Source: Flexithrix dorotheae DSM 6795
GTDB taxonomy: Bacteria > Bacteroidota > Bacteroidia > Cytophagales > Flammeovirgaceae
Assembly (NCBI RefSeq): GCF_000379765.1
Contig: NZ_KB903520.1
Coordinates: forward strand, 186,001-250,000
DNA length: 64,000 bases
Direction: 5' to 3'
Below the pieces are notes generated by a model. It was given only the letters and a program-made list of their open reading frames with translations, did not search any database and was not told the DNA's origin. The position numbers and the translations under genes are program-made. Below, piece by piece: positions 1 through 8,366 of this stretch (within the stretch, counting starts at the first letter, position 1; every line of letters begins with the position of its first letter).

Positions 1-311
1 TCAAAATCTCCGGCAAAAGCGGTAATAGTTACCTGGCCTTGTGAAATAGCAGTGGCTTTTCCATTGTTATCCACAGTAGCAATTGCAGGGTTAGAGCTGG
101 TCCAGTTTAAAATAGTATCGGTTTCAATTCCTCTGTTATTATAATATACAGCCGAAAAGGAAAAAGTTTCTCCCGACATAATTGCAGCTGTTTCTGGAGT
201 AACTTCCAGCTTTCTCAATCGCTCATCTATGGGATCATCCAGATAATCAATTCCAATACAGGAGGTGAAAACTGAAAGTAATAACAAAAACTGTAAAGTT
301 AACCTGGGCAT
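1..311 (-). CDS. lipoprotein with bacterial Ig-like (BIG2) domain, partial
   Basis: The reading frame starts at an ATG on the minus strand (complement of 309-311) and runs off the window's left edge, so only about 103 N-terminal residues are visible. Residues 1-17 form a short hydrophobic signal ending in a lipobox (VFTSC), so Cys18 is the likely lipidated residue and the protein is probably an exported lipoprotein. From about residue 35 the sequence reads as a BIG2/invasin-type Ig-like fold: LEVTPETAAI, then WTSSNPAIATVDNNGKATA, then GQVTITA. Such domains occur on surface or periplasmic lipoproteins of Bacteroidota. Ligand and role are unknown because the rest of the protein lies outside the window. 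Confidence 0.75.
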   Translation of the reverse strand, partial: MPRLTLQFLLLLSVFTSCIGIDYLDDPIDERLRKLEVTPETAAIMSGETFSFSAVYYNNRGIETDTILNWTSSNPAIATVDNNGKATAISQGQVTITAFAGDF

Positions 312-805
312 AATGCTATATGTTTGAAGGTTGAAATGTGATCATAAAATATTATTGTAAAGATGGTATCGAAATATCACAACAATATCACAAAAATGAA
401 ATTTTTGTATGTTTTGGTGAATATATCATTGAGATGAATATGTAAAAAGGGAACCGGTGAGATAGGAATATGGTTTCAGAAATTTATGATTGCAGGAAAT
501 ATATTCGATAATACTTAAGCTTTACAATCAGTTCATATGCATTTCATATCTGAAAGCTAACTTGCAGGAAAATCAGTTCAGTATATTGCAAAGAATAATT
601 CTTTAAGGCGCTATCTCCTGGGTAGTGTCTTTTTTGTTTTCAAAGGGGAATGGGGCCGAAAAAGAAATGGGGGAGGGGCTGTAAACAATTGTGGTTGAGA
701 CGTGTTTTTTTAATGTAAGAATTTACTTTTTTAGCTTCTTCCTCAGCAGATGAAGCTTTTTTAAAATCACTATATTGTGGACCAATAATTAACACTATTA
801 AAGTA
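312..805. other. intergenic region, no supported gene
   Basis: This 494-base AT-rich stretch separates the divergent lipoprotein and hemerythrin genes. A 64-codon minus-strand frame at 640-834 overlaps the hemerythrin start and has low-complexity, non-protein-like content, so it is not accepted. No clear RNA gene, repeat or strong promoter was recognised. Confidence 0.5.
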
Positions 806-1267
806 ATGGGTAACAAACCTTTAAAAAGACACAAAGTCTTACAACCAATAAGTAGAGAACACCACTACCATCTTTTACTTTGCTGGAAGATACGTGCTGG
901 TTTTAGAAAAAAAGTTGACATTGCAAGAATTAAAAAATATGCAGACTGGATTTTTGGAAACTATATTCATCCTCATTTCCAATTAGAAGAGAAATATATT
1001 TTCCCCCTTCTGCCCAAGGGTAGTGAATTGGCCAAAAAAGCACTGGCAGATCACCGCAGGCTAACCAGACTTTTTAAAATGAAAGAAGACCTGGTTAAAT
1101 CACTTAGCAGAATTGAAGAAGAGCTGGAGGCTCATATCCGGTTTGAAGAAAGGATTTTGTTTACTGATTTACAGGATAGAATGAATAAGGAAAAATGGGA
1201 TGAGCTTGAAGAGAAATTTGAAGAAAAAAAATTTAAGGAAAATACAGAAGATGAATTCTGGTTATAA
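806..1267 (+). CDS. hemerythrin-like (HHE) cation-binding protein
   Basis: A 153-residue soluble protein with the HHE/hemerythrin pattern of metal ligands spaced along a four-helix bundle: His19/His20 (REHH), His55 and His57 (HPHF), Glu61/Glu62 (LEEK), His83 (DHRR), His110 and Glu114 (HIRFEE). Family members bind a non-haem di-iron centre and serve in O2/NO sensing, iron handling or repair of oxidatively damaged iron sites; which applies here cannot be told from sequence. It has no signal peptide and so is cytoplasmic. The acidic/lysine-rich tail (after about residue 130) is probably disordered. It is a single-gene unit ending in a strong hairpin shared with the convergent trigger factor gene. 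Confidence 0.8.
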   Translation: MGNKPLKRHKVLQPISREHHYHLLLCWKIRAGFRKKVDIARIKKYADWIFGNYIHPHFQLEEKYIFPLLPKGSELAKKALADHRRLTRLFKMKEDLVKSLSRIEEELEAHIRFEERILFTDLQDRMNKEKWDELEEKFEEKKFKENTEDEFWL

Positions 1268-1274
1268 ATGGCAT

Positions 1275-1315
1275 AAAAAAGAGAAAGCCCGATAATTTCG
1301 GGCTTTCTCTTTTTT
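1275..1315. terminator. bidirectional rho-independent terminator
   Basis: Perfect 18-bp inverted repeat (left arm 1275-1292, right arm 1298-1315, 5-nt loop). The arms end in a run of A on the left and T on the right, so it can stop transcription from the hemerythrin gene (+) and from trigger factor (-). Confidence 0.9.
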
Positions 1316-1378
1316 ATAAGTAATGTCTGGATAATTGCTAATAGCATCAATCATCCTAAATACTATTTTATTTTTATT

Positions 1379-2722
1379 TTATTTTTCCTGAAGAAGTTCG
1401 TTTAATTTTTTAATGGTAACTGTTTCTTCTTCGAAACTGATTTTGGATTTAATCTGGTCAAGCACTTTTTCCTGAAATACCTGCTCGAACACCTGATCGT
1501 AATTTCGGCCATTCTCGTAGCTCAGGTAATTATTCACAAACTCATCCATCTGGCCTTCTTCCAAAGGAATATTGTATCCCATGAATTGTTGTTTGATATT
1601 GATGGCTGCCTGTGCTTTGATTTCTTCAGGCTCTACCTTAAGGTCTGCATCTTTAAACACCTTATTTCCAATTACTCTCCACTTTACAGCCTCTTTGAAT
1701 TCTGGGAATTTCTCTTCCACCTGCTCGTCAGTAAGCCCTTCCTCATTGGTCATTTTGAAAGTTTTCTTCAAAAATTCCTCTGGCATATCTACTGAAACTT
1801 TTTCAGTTAAGCCATCTCTGATTAATTTGGAAGTTAAAGACTCTGCAGCAGGTTTGTTTACCTCTGCCAGTTTTTCTTTAAGGGCATCCTCAAATTCCGC
1901 TTCGGTAGTAATGTCTTTTGCTTCCTCTTCTCCAAGAATTTTTTTGAAAAATTCTTCATTCATTTCAGGATCTGCATTCCTTGTAATTTCAAGAATGGTC
2001 ATTGAAAACTCTCCTGATAACTCTTCGGCTTCTTTTTCATCAATTCCAAAAAGAAGTTTTACGGTATTGGCTTCAGGGAAAGCCTTTTTCAGATCAAACT
2101 TAACGTCCTCCTCTTTTTTCTTACCAATAAAAGTCTTTCTTACTTCTTCTTCTACCTGTTTTAATGGAAGAACTGTTTCTTTTTCGAATTCTCCTTCAAC
2201 AGCCTTAAAGGTTGCTTTCACAAAATCACCTTCAGCAATTTCTTCTACCTGAGAAACTTCTGGGTATGAATTCTTCAGGTTATCCAGTGTTTCTTTCAGA
2301 TCCTCATCAGAAACTTCTACTGAGTACGATTTTACTTTGAAACTCTCGTCAATTGGCAACTCAATTTCAGGCTCAAGGAATACCTCAAATTCAAAGTCAA
2401 AAGAATTTCCACTTGTGATTTCTTCTTCAGATAAAGCTTCGCCTTTTAAAAGTGGAGAAAAAAGAATAGGTAATTCCTCCTCTTTAATATATTCGTTGAG
2501 TTTTTGATAAACCTGTTGGTTGATAATTTCCACCTTCAAACCCTTGCCATACATTTTCTTAATCATCCCTGCAGGCACTTTTCCCGGTCTGAACCCCTTA
2601 ATGTTAGCTTTCTGGCTATATTCTTTAATTTTTTTATTAAACTCGGGAAGGTAATCACTTTCCTCCAGCTTTAAATTAATTAAACCGTAAGCTTTTTCTT
2701 TTTTATCAACTGCGATTTCCAA
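1379..2722 (-). CDS. tig: trigger factor (ribosome-associated chaperone / PPIase)
   Basis: This 447-residue protein carries the trigger-factor ribosome-binding signature GFRPGKVP around residues 42-49, followed by a diverged FKBP-like middle domain (about 150-240) and a long helical, acidic C-terminal chaperone domain. Trigger factor docks at the ribosomal exit tunnel and shields nascent chains. In Bacteroidota the PPIase domain is often poorly conserved, as here. The start is TTG (complement of 2720-2722): an in-frame stop lies a few codons upstream and the next Met is about residue 53, after the signature, so TTG is well supported. A tRNA-Leu gene lies about 85 bp upstream on the same strand. 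The gene ends before a bidirectional terminator. Confidence 0.95.
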   Translation of the reverse strand: MEIAVDKKEKAYGLINLKLEESDYLPEFNKKIKEYSQKANIKGFRPGKVPAGMIKKMYGKGLKVEIINQQVYQKLNEYIKEEELPILFSPLLKGEALSEEEITSGNSFDFEFEVFLEPEIELPIDESFKVKSYSVEVSDEDLKETLDNLKNSYPEVSQVEEIAEGDFVKATFKAVEGEFEKETVLPLKQVEEEVRKTFIGKKKEEDVKFDLKKAFPEANTVKLLFGIDEKEAEELSGEFSMTILEITRNADPEMNEEFFKKILGEEEAKDITTEAEFEDALKEKLAEVNKPAAESLTSKLIRDGLTEKVSVDMPEEFLKKTFKMTNEEGLTDEQVEEKFPEFKEAVKWRVIGNKVFKDADLKVEPEEIKAQAAINIKQQFMGYNIPLEEGQMDEFVNNYLSYENGRNYDQVFEQVFQEKVLDQIKSKISFEEETVTIKKLNELLQEK

Positions 2723-2806
2723 GAGTGTAAAAATTTAAATGGTGAAAAAACAAAAAAACTCAACCTTTTAACCAGTTGAGAATTTAAATTTTGCTTCATA
2801 TTAAGT

Positions 2807-2887
2807 GCGGATGGAGGGACTCGAACCCCCATGCCGTGAGGCGCTAGATCCTAAGTCTAGTGCGTCTACCAATTTCGCCACATCCGC
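2807..2887 (-). tRNA. tRNA-Leu (anticodon UAG)
   Basis: On the minus strand the sequence folds as a class II tRNA: acceptor stem GCGGATG pairing with CATCCGC, a D-loop with TTGGTAGACGC, anticodon stem CTAGA/TCTAG enclosing loop CTTAGGA (anticodon UAG), a variable arm, and a T-arm with GGTTCGAGTCC. The length of about 81 nt fits tRNA-Leu. The 3' CCA is not encoded, as is common in this phylum. Confidence 0.95.
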
Positions 2888-3240
2888 TTAAAATTGAGGT
2901 GCAAATCTAAAAACTATATTTAATATTGCAATACTTTTAAATTGATTTTCTTTAAAAAAAATGATTTTTTTTTCAGAGACCATCTTTATCGGTCTGTTGG
3001 GTTAATTTTAGCCCTTATTTATATTAAAAACTTTTTGAGTGGAAATGTAATTTTTGAAAATGAAATTCCGGGATAATATTTTCAGCAGATAAAACATTTG
3101 AAAGCTTGTAAAGCTCCTCCGGGAGAATAGTCTGCTGTAATTCCTAAAAAAGATATAAGTAGTTCCTTCAGGAAAAGGTAAAAAAAACGTAACTTAATCA
3201 TTAAATTTTGTAAGCGTATAATTGCGGGAATAAATATAAT
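2888..3240. other. intergenic region between tRNA-Leu and RelA/SpoT gene
   Basis: AT-rich divergent spacer of 353 bases. It must hold the promoters of the tRNA (minus) and of the RelA/SpoT gene (plus). A TTAAATTTTG stretch near 3203-3212 loosely resembles the phylum's -7 motif TAnnTTTG, but no well-spaced -33 partner was found. No coding frame is convincing. Confidence 0.4.
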
Positions 3241-5466
3241 ATGGAGATAGATCACGAAAAGGAGAAACAGACCATTTTGCGGATGTACCGCAGGTTATTG
3301 AGGAAAGCAAAGCCTTTTCTAAAGGATGACGATGCCAAGATTATTAAACGTGCCTTTCTGTTTGCCCAGGATGCACATAAAGAGATGCGAAGGAAATCGG
3401 GTGAACCCTATATTTATCATCCAATTGAGGTGGCAGAAATTGCTGTAGAAGAAATAGGGTTGGGTACTACATCAATTGTGGCCGCTTTGCTGCATGATGT
3501 AGTAGAGGATACGGCCTACGATATTCAGGATATTCAGGAAAGGTTTGGTGGCCGGGTAGCCAAAATTGTTGATGGCTTAACCAAAATTTCCACCAAGGCG
3601 ACTAAAGGGAAATCCATTCAGGCAGAAAATTTCCAAAGATTGTTATTGACTATTTCTGAAGATACCAGAGTAGTGCTGATCAAAATTGCTGACAGGTTGC
3701 ACAATATGCGTACTTTAGATAGCATGCCTGATCATAAAAAGCTGAAAATAAAATCTGAAACAGAATATATTTATGCCCCTCTGGCTCACCGACTTGGTTT
3801 GTATACCATTAAATCAGAATTAGAAGATTTATGCCTGAAATTTTCAGATAAGGATGCTTACTTCAGTATATTAAGAGGTATAGAGGATTCCAGAGCTGCC
3901 CGAACCCGGTTTTCGAAACGTTTTATTCGTCCCCTGGAGCTGGCCATGAAGCGGGATGGCTATAAATTCCAAATAAAGACCAGAATTAAATCTGTTTACT
4001 CCATTTATAAAAAAATGCGGAAACAGAATATTCCATTCGAACAGGTTTTCGATCTTTTTGCTATTCGAATAATTGTGGAAGCAGATGAAGCAGAGGAAAA
4101 AGCGGTTTGCTGGAAGGTATATTCCATTGTTACGGACTATTATACGCCTAATGTAAACCGACTCAGGGATTGGATCAGTATGCCTAAATCCAACGGTTAT
4201 GAATCCTTGCATACTACCGTGATGAGTAATTCCGGGCAGTGGGTTGAAGTGCAAATCAGGACAAAACGAATGGATGATATTGCAGAAAAAGGTTATGCTG
4301 CCCATTGGAAATACAAACATGGACCTAATGGCAAGGTAGTGAAAGGAGAGCAGGGAATTGACTTGTGGTTACAGGAAATTCGGGATATGCTGGAAACAAC
4401 CAAGTCGCATGGAGTTGAATTTGTCAATGATTTTAAGTCCAACCTGTTTGTAAAGGAAGTTTTTGTTTTTACGCCTAAGGGAGAAATGAAAATTTATCCC
4501 AAGGGAGCCACTATTCTGGATTTTGCCTTCGATATCCATTCGGAAATTGGAGCAAAATGTCTGGCTGCCAAGGCCAATGGGAAACTGGTAGCTTTTAATT
4601 ATGAAATCCAGAATGGAGACCAGATTGAAATTCTCACATCAAATAAACAAAAGGTTAATGAGGATTGGCTAAAGGTGGTGAGAACTTCCAAGGCCAAATC
4701 CAAGATTAAAGATTACCTCAAGGACGAAAAGAAAACTTTTGCCAGAGAAGGGAAGGAAATTGTTAAGCGGAAGTTTAAGCAGTTGAAGATTTCCTATGAC
4801 GAGCAGAATATCAGGAAACTGGCCCAGTATTTTAGCTTAAAATCGGAAAGTGACCTGTTTTATATGGTTGGAAAAGGCCTGATTGACCATACTGAGATCA
4901 AGAAATTTATTAACCATGTTCCCGAAGAGAAAAATCAAAAATCAAGGGAGAATGGCAAAGAAAAGCAGGATGATGAAGCCGTAATCCAAAAACTGGTGAA
5001 GGAAAAGGAACTGGTGATTGGAGAAATGACTGATCTGAGCTATAGCATGGCTTCTTGTTGTAGCCCAATACCCGGAGATGAGATTTTTGGGTTTATTACC
5101 ATTAATAAGGGAATTAAAATTCATAGAAAAACCTGCCCCAATGCCATTTCCCTAATGGCAAATTATGGCTATAGAATTATTCGAGCAAGATGGGCAAGTG
5201 AGAGAAAAGTACATGATGAAGGATTTAGCGTTTCCATTAGCATTGAAGGAACAGACAGGGTAGGGTTGGTAAACGATGTCACCAGAGTGATTTCCAACCA
5301 GATGCAGGTCAATATTAAATCCATATCCATTGGTACTGAAAATGATATTTTCAAAGGAAATATTGACTTATCCGTTCAGAATAAGGTAGAGTTTGAAAAA
5401 CTTATTGTGAACCTGGAAAAAATTGATGGAGTGGTAAAAGTTACCCGAATCGAAGAATTAGTATAA
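3241..5466 (+). CDS. spoT: bifunctional (p)ppGpp synthetase/hydrolase, RelA/SpoT family
   Basis: A 741-residue long RSH enzyme that makes and degrades (p)ppGpp in the stringent response. Domains in order: HD hydrolase (about 45-190) with His60, His85-Asp86, the EDT triplet at 89-91 and Asp151 (DRLHN), all intact, so hydrolysis is predicted; synthetase (about 235-370) with GYESLHTT and VQIRTKRMD; TGS (about 405-465, starting VFVFTPKG); a conserved cysteine region (SCCSPIPGD, about 606); and a C-terminal ACT domain (about 660-741). Length and order match full-length RSH proteins. Both catalytic halves look intact, so it is called bifunctional; whether the organism has a second RSH cannot be seen. 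It is convergent with the next gene. Confidence 0.95.
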   Translation: MEIDHEKEKQTILRMYRRLLRKAKPFLKDDDAKIIKRAFLFAQDAHKEMRRKSGEPYIYHPIEVAEIAVEEIGLGTTSIVAALLHDVVEDTAYDIQDIQERFGGRVAKIVDGLTKISTKATKGKSIQAENFQRLLLTISEDTRVVLIKIADRLHNMRTLDSMPDHKKLKIKSETEYIYAPLAHRLGLYTIKSELEDLCLKFSDKDAYFSILRGIEDSRAARTRFSKRFIRPLELAMKRDGYKFQIKTRIKSVYSIYKKMRKQNIPFEQVFDLFAIRIIVEADEAEEKAVCWKVYSIVTDYYTPNVNRLRDWISMPKSNGYESLHTTVMSNSGQWVEVQIRTKRMDDIAEKGYAAHWKYKHGPNGKVVKGEQGIDLWLQEIRDMLETTKSHGVEFVNDFKSNLFVKEVFVFTPKGEMKIYPKGATILDFAFDIHSEIGAKCLAAKANGKLVAFNYEIQNGDQIEILTSNKQKVNEDWLKVVRTSKAKSKIKDYLKDEKKTFAREGKEIVKRKFKQLKISYDEQNIRKLAQYFSLKSESDLFYMVGKGLIDHTEIKKFINHVPEEKNQKSRENGKEKQDDEAVIQKLVKEKELVIGEMTDLSYSMASCCSPIPGDEIFGFITINKGIKIHRKTCPNAISLMANYGYRIIRARWASERKVHDEGFSVSISIEGTDRVGLVNDVTRVISNQMQVNIKSISIGTENDIFKGNIDLSVQNKVEFEKLIVNLEKIDGVVKVTRIEELV

Positions 5467-5478
5467 CACACTCAAAAA

Positions 5479-5523
5479 GGGAGGAAGTCTTTTACAAATT
5501 CAGGATTTCCTCCCAAATTTTTT
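5479..5523 (+). terminator. probable terminator of the RelA/SpoT gene
   Basis: Inverted repeat GGGAGGAA (5479-5486) / TTCCTCCC (5507-5514) with a 20-nt loop, followed by AAATTTTTT. The right arm lies inside the last codons of the convergent dehydrogenase gene, so the 3' ends overlap at RNA level. Confidence 0.55.
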
Positions 5524-6490
5524 CATCAACCGGAATGCCTTTTTCCATGTTTTCCTTCCTTGTTTTAAGTGTTCTTTCTCCAGGATAATACACATTTTCA
5601 TTTTCCTTCAATAATTCGGATTGATGGAGGTAATTGATAATGCCATTGAGTAAAACTTCATTTTCAGCTTCAGTGCCAAACAAGTCTGGTTTAATACAAA
5701 TAAAAACCTGGGAAATGCCAAACTCCACTTCATCTTCCCCAATTTTTCCCGTGGATCTCCCTCCGGATAAAACCGTTACCAACATATCGAGCATGATGGA
5801 TAGTCCGGAACCTTTCCAATAACCAATGGGCAGGGAAAGTTCATTTTCAATTACAGTTTCAGGATCTTTTGTCAGTTTTCCTTCATGATCAAATCCGCCA
5901 TGAAAGGGAAGTTTTTCTCCTTTTTTGGCTGTTTCTATCATTTTCCCAAAGGAGAATTGAGACATAGACATATCCAACACAATATGTCCGGAACTTCTTG
6001 GAATGGCAATTACCAGTGGATTGTTTCCTGTTCTTGGTTCTTTGGCTCCCCAGGGTGGCATATTCGGTTTGGTATTGGTAAAGCATATTCCTATACAACC
6101 GGCCTCAGCGGCCTGCCAGCCAAAATTCCCTCCCCGCATCCAGTGATTGGTATTTTTCATGGCAATACAGCCTATTCCATTTGTTTGAGCCAGTTGAATG
6201 GCACTTTCCATGGCCGAATAGGCATTGAGCATGCCTGCCCCCATTTGCCCATCCCATCTTTCTATGGCTCCAAAACGATCAGTTACCTTTGGTTGGGCAT
6301 CTGGTTTTACATATCCTTCCTGATTTAACTGGATGAAACTGACAAAACGATTGAGGCCATGGGAATAAACCCCGTCTCGGCTAGCATCTACAAATAATTG
6401 GGCACATAAAGCTGCCCTGTCTTTTTGGTATCCGGTTTTAATGAGTTTTTCGGAAAGGATTTGTTCGGCTTCCCTGTATTGAATTCGCAT
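5492..6490 (-). CDS. dlgD: malate/L-lactate dehydrogenase-family oxidoreductase, likely 2,3-diketo-L-gulonate reductase
   Basis: A 332-residue protein of the Ldh_2 (non-Rossmann) NAD(P)H-dependent ketoacid reductase family. Length and sequence style match YiaK/DlgD, which interconverts 2,3-diketo-L-gulonate and 3-dehydro-L-gulonate. Visible family features are SRDGVYSHGLNRF near residue 36 with the substrate-binding His44, KNTNHWMRGGNFG around 112, TGNNPLVIAIP around 153, and the late GYWKGSGLSIMLDML segment. Related ureidoglycolate and malate dehydrogenases share the fold, so the exact substrate is inferred. No sugar-uptake genes lie beside it. A MetR-like LysR regulator sits 153 bp upstream on the same strand. 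Confidence 0.75.
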   Translation of the reverse strand: MRIQYREAEQILSEKLIKTGYQKDRAALCAQLFVDASRDGVYSHGLNRFVSFIQLNQEGYVKPDAQPKVTDRFGAIERWDGQMGAGMLNAYSAMESAIQLAQTNGIGCIAMKNTNHWMRGGNFGWQAAEAGCIGICFTNTKPNMPPWGAKEPRTGNNPLVIAIPRSSGHIVLDMSMSQFSFGKMIETAKKGEKLPFHGGFDHEGKLTKDPETVIENELSLPIGYWKGSGLSIMLDMLVTVLSGGRSTGKIGEDEVEFGISQVFICIKPDLFGTEAENEVLLNGIINYLHQSELLKENENVYYPGERTLKTRKENMEKGIPVDEKIWEEILNL

Positions 6491-6643
6491 TTATTCTGAT
6501 CTTTTATTTTATGGACACCAAACTACCTGAATAATTATAAAAATGAAGTAAAAAATGAAATGGTAAGGAAAAAACCTTTTTTATCCGGTTTTAGAAGTAA
6601 AGGTTCTTCCTATAAATATTTTCCTTAAACTGAAGAGGTAAAA

Positions 6644-7549
6644 TTAATTATTGACCGCAACATCTGACTGAATATTTTCTTCAAAGGTGGCAATGAAATC
6701 CTTGATATGTTTTTTGGTTTTGTCCGCACTTCGAATCACGAGATAAAGCGATCTTGGTAATCCATTGATGCCTATTGGTTTAAGCTGAAGGTCATTTTGA
6801 TTTTTGAAAGCTTGAAGTGCCCACTTCGGTAAACACATGACACCCATATTGGCATTTACCATTTCCAGGGCTACTTCCGTTAATGGAATTGCCGAAATTT
6901 TTTGAGGGATAATATTATTGGGTTTCAGGAAATGTTCATAAACAGAGACGGTTTCCAAAGGATAGGAGTGAATGAGTAAATGCAAATTAGAGAAGTCTGC
7001 TGCTTCCACAAAAGGTTTGTCGCTCAGCTTATTTTCCCTATGCATCAATACAAACAATTCATCTTTAAACACCTCCACACTTGATAATGATTCATTTAAA
7101 GATGGAGAGGAAACTATGGCTAAATCCAGTTCGAATGATAACAATTTGGGAATAGGCTGATGTGTAGCCTCAAACACAAATTCTACATCAATGTTGGGAT
7201 ACAACAAAGACATTTCCTGTAAAAAACGGGGGAAAAGGGAATAGAAGGAATAGCATTCACCACTTACTCTAATTTTACCTCCATGATCCCGGTTAATATT
7301 TTGAATGTGTCGAAGCTTTTCATCAATGGAAGTCAGTACATTGGTCGCCAATTGATAGAGTTCAACTCCTTCTTCAGTAAGTTTCCATTCATTTCTTTTC
7401 CTTAAAAATATTTTAAAACCCAGCCTTTCTTCAATTTCCCTTAACTGATGACTTAAAGCAGATTGCGTTAAAAATAGCTTTTCAGATGAATTGGCAATGT
7501 TTCCTTCGTCTGCTATGGTTTTCAACAACCTTAAATGTTTTAATTCCAT
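6644..7549 (-). CDS. LysR-type transcriptional regulator, MetR-like
   Basis: A 301-residue LysR regulator. The N-terminal winged helix (residues 1-62) has the typical LTQSALSHQLREIEERLGF recognition region; residues 90-295 form the periplasmic-binding-protein-like effector domain. Overall pattern and wording (TQSALSHQ, RLGFKIFLRKR, MGVMCLPKWALQAF) resemble MetR, the homocysteine-responsive activator of methionine genes, but no methionine gene is adjacent. It is divergent from the HPP gene (136 bp apart), and LysR regulators often control the divergent unit, so HPP or the downstream dehydrogenase are candidate targets. Effector unknown. Confidence 0.85.
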   Translation of the reverse strand: MELKHLRLLKTIADEGNIANSSEKLFLTQSALSHQLREIEERLGFKIFLRKRNEWKLTEEGVELYQLATNVLTSIDEKLRHIQNINRDHGGKIRVSGECYSFYSLFPRFLQEMSLLYPNIDVEFVFEATHQPIPKLLSFELDLAIVSSPSLNESLSSVEVFKDELFVLMHRENKLSDKPFVEAADFSNLHLLIHSYPLETVSVYEHFLKPNNIIPQKISAIPLTEVALEMVNANMGVMCLPKWALQAFKNQNDLQLKPIGINGLPRSLYLVIRSADKTKKHIKDFIATFEENIQSDVAVNN

Positions 7550-7664
7550 GCCGGAAATATATAAAATTTAAAGGAGCAAAATACCTAGATGTTATATGAA
7601 AAAAATTAAAGCCGAAGTTTAAAAATGTTCAATTAAACCTGGAAAAGATTATGAAGGCCAGAAC

Positions 7665-7672
7665 TAGTTTTG
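7665..7672 (+). promoter_or_regulatory. candidate -7 promoter element for the HPP gene
   Basis: TAGTTTTG matches the Bacteroidota -7 consensus TAnnTTTG exactly and is followed by C. It lies 13 nt before the ATG. No clear TTG-type -33 partner is present, so the call is moderate. Confidence 0.4.
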
Positions 7673-7685
7673 CCGCTTTAAAAAA

Positions 7686-8267
7686 ATGAGTATGTCAGAA
7701 AAGAGAAGAAAAAGAAATTTAAGAATAATACGATACATCCTTTATAAGGAAACCCAGCTTGATTTTAAAGACAAAACATGGTCGTTTATTGGTTCTTTTG
7801 TGGGTATTGGTTTTATCGCTTATCTCCAGGCTATTTTTCTGGAAGAGGCTGATAACATCTTTCTCATAGGTTCTTTCGGGGCCTCCAGTGTTTTGGTGTT
7901 TGGGGCGGTGGCTTCTCCACTGGCTCAGCCCCGCAATTTAATTGGAGGTCACCTGATTTCCGCATTTATAGGGGTTTCTATTTATTTTCTCATTCCCGAT
8001 CCGATTTTTATATCCGCACCATTGGCGGTGTCTTTGTCCATAGTTACCATGCAGTTTACCAAAACCCTTCATCCTCCGGGAGGGGCAACTGCACTAATCG
8101 CAGTTATAGGTTCGGAAAGCATAAAAGGTCTTGGCTATTGGTTTTTAGTTTTTCCGGTGTTATCTGGTACACTTATCCTTTTTCTTTTTGCCTTATTGAC
8201 GAATAACCTGACTAAAAAAAGACAATATCCAAATTCAAAAAGATTTCACCGATTTATTAAAAGATAA
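7686..8267 (+). CDS. HPP family integral membrane protein (possible nitrite transporter)
   Basis: A 193-residue membrane protein with about four hydrophobic helices (roughly 36-56, 60-82, 92-122, 150-178) and the family signature HPPGGATAL near residue 129. A basic N-terminus (EKRRKRNLR) suggests a cytosolic start. Some HPP proteins of cyanobacteria and plant chloroplasts are reported nitrite transporters. Here the gene lies within 3 kb of cobA, nirB and nirD, which makes a nitrite-related role reasonable but unproven. A second possible start (Met3) does not change the protein much. It is divergent from a LysR regulator. Confidence 0.8.
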   Translation: MSMSEKRRKRNLRIIRYILYKETQLDFKDKTWSFIGSFVGIGFIAYLQAIFLEEADNIFLIGSFGASSVLVFGAVASPLAQPRNLIGGHLISAFIGVSIYFLIPDPIFISAPLAVSLSIVTMQFTKTLHPPGGATALIAVIGSESIKGLGYWFLVFPVLSGTLILFLFALLTNNLTKKRQYPNSKRFHRFIKR

Positions 8268-8366
8268 GTAGATGTATAGAATTAAATTTAAACATGCTCT
8301 TAATTAATTTGAAAGTGTGATTACATTAAAGTAGATTGGGTAAATTGAACCCTGAAAATATCTGCT

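Noticed and set aside
640-834. 64-codon minus-strand frame starting inside the hemerythrin gene
   Set aside because: It overlaps the well-supported hemerythrin start, has no domain or leader, and ends in low-complexity sequence.
1572-2252. 226-codon plus-strand frame inside the trigger factor gene
   Set aside because: Serine-rich shadow frame opposite a conserved gene; it lies wholly inside tig and has no homology features.
3871-4320. 149-codon minus-strand frame inside the RelA/SpoT gene
   Set aside because: Antisense shadow of the conserved synthetase region with no motif.
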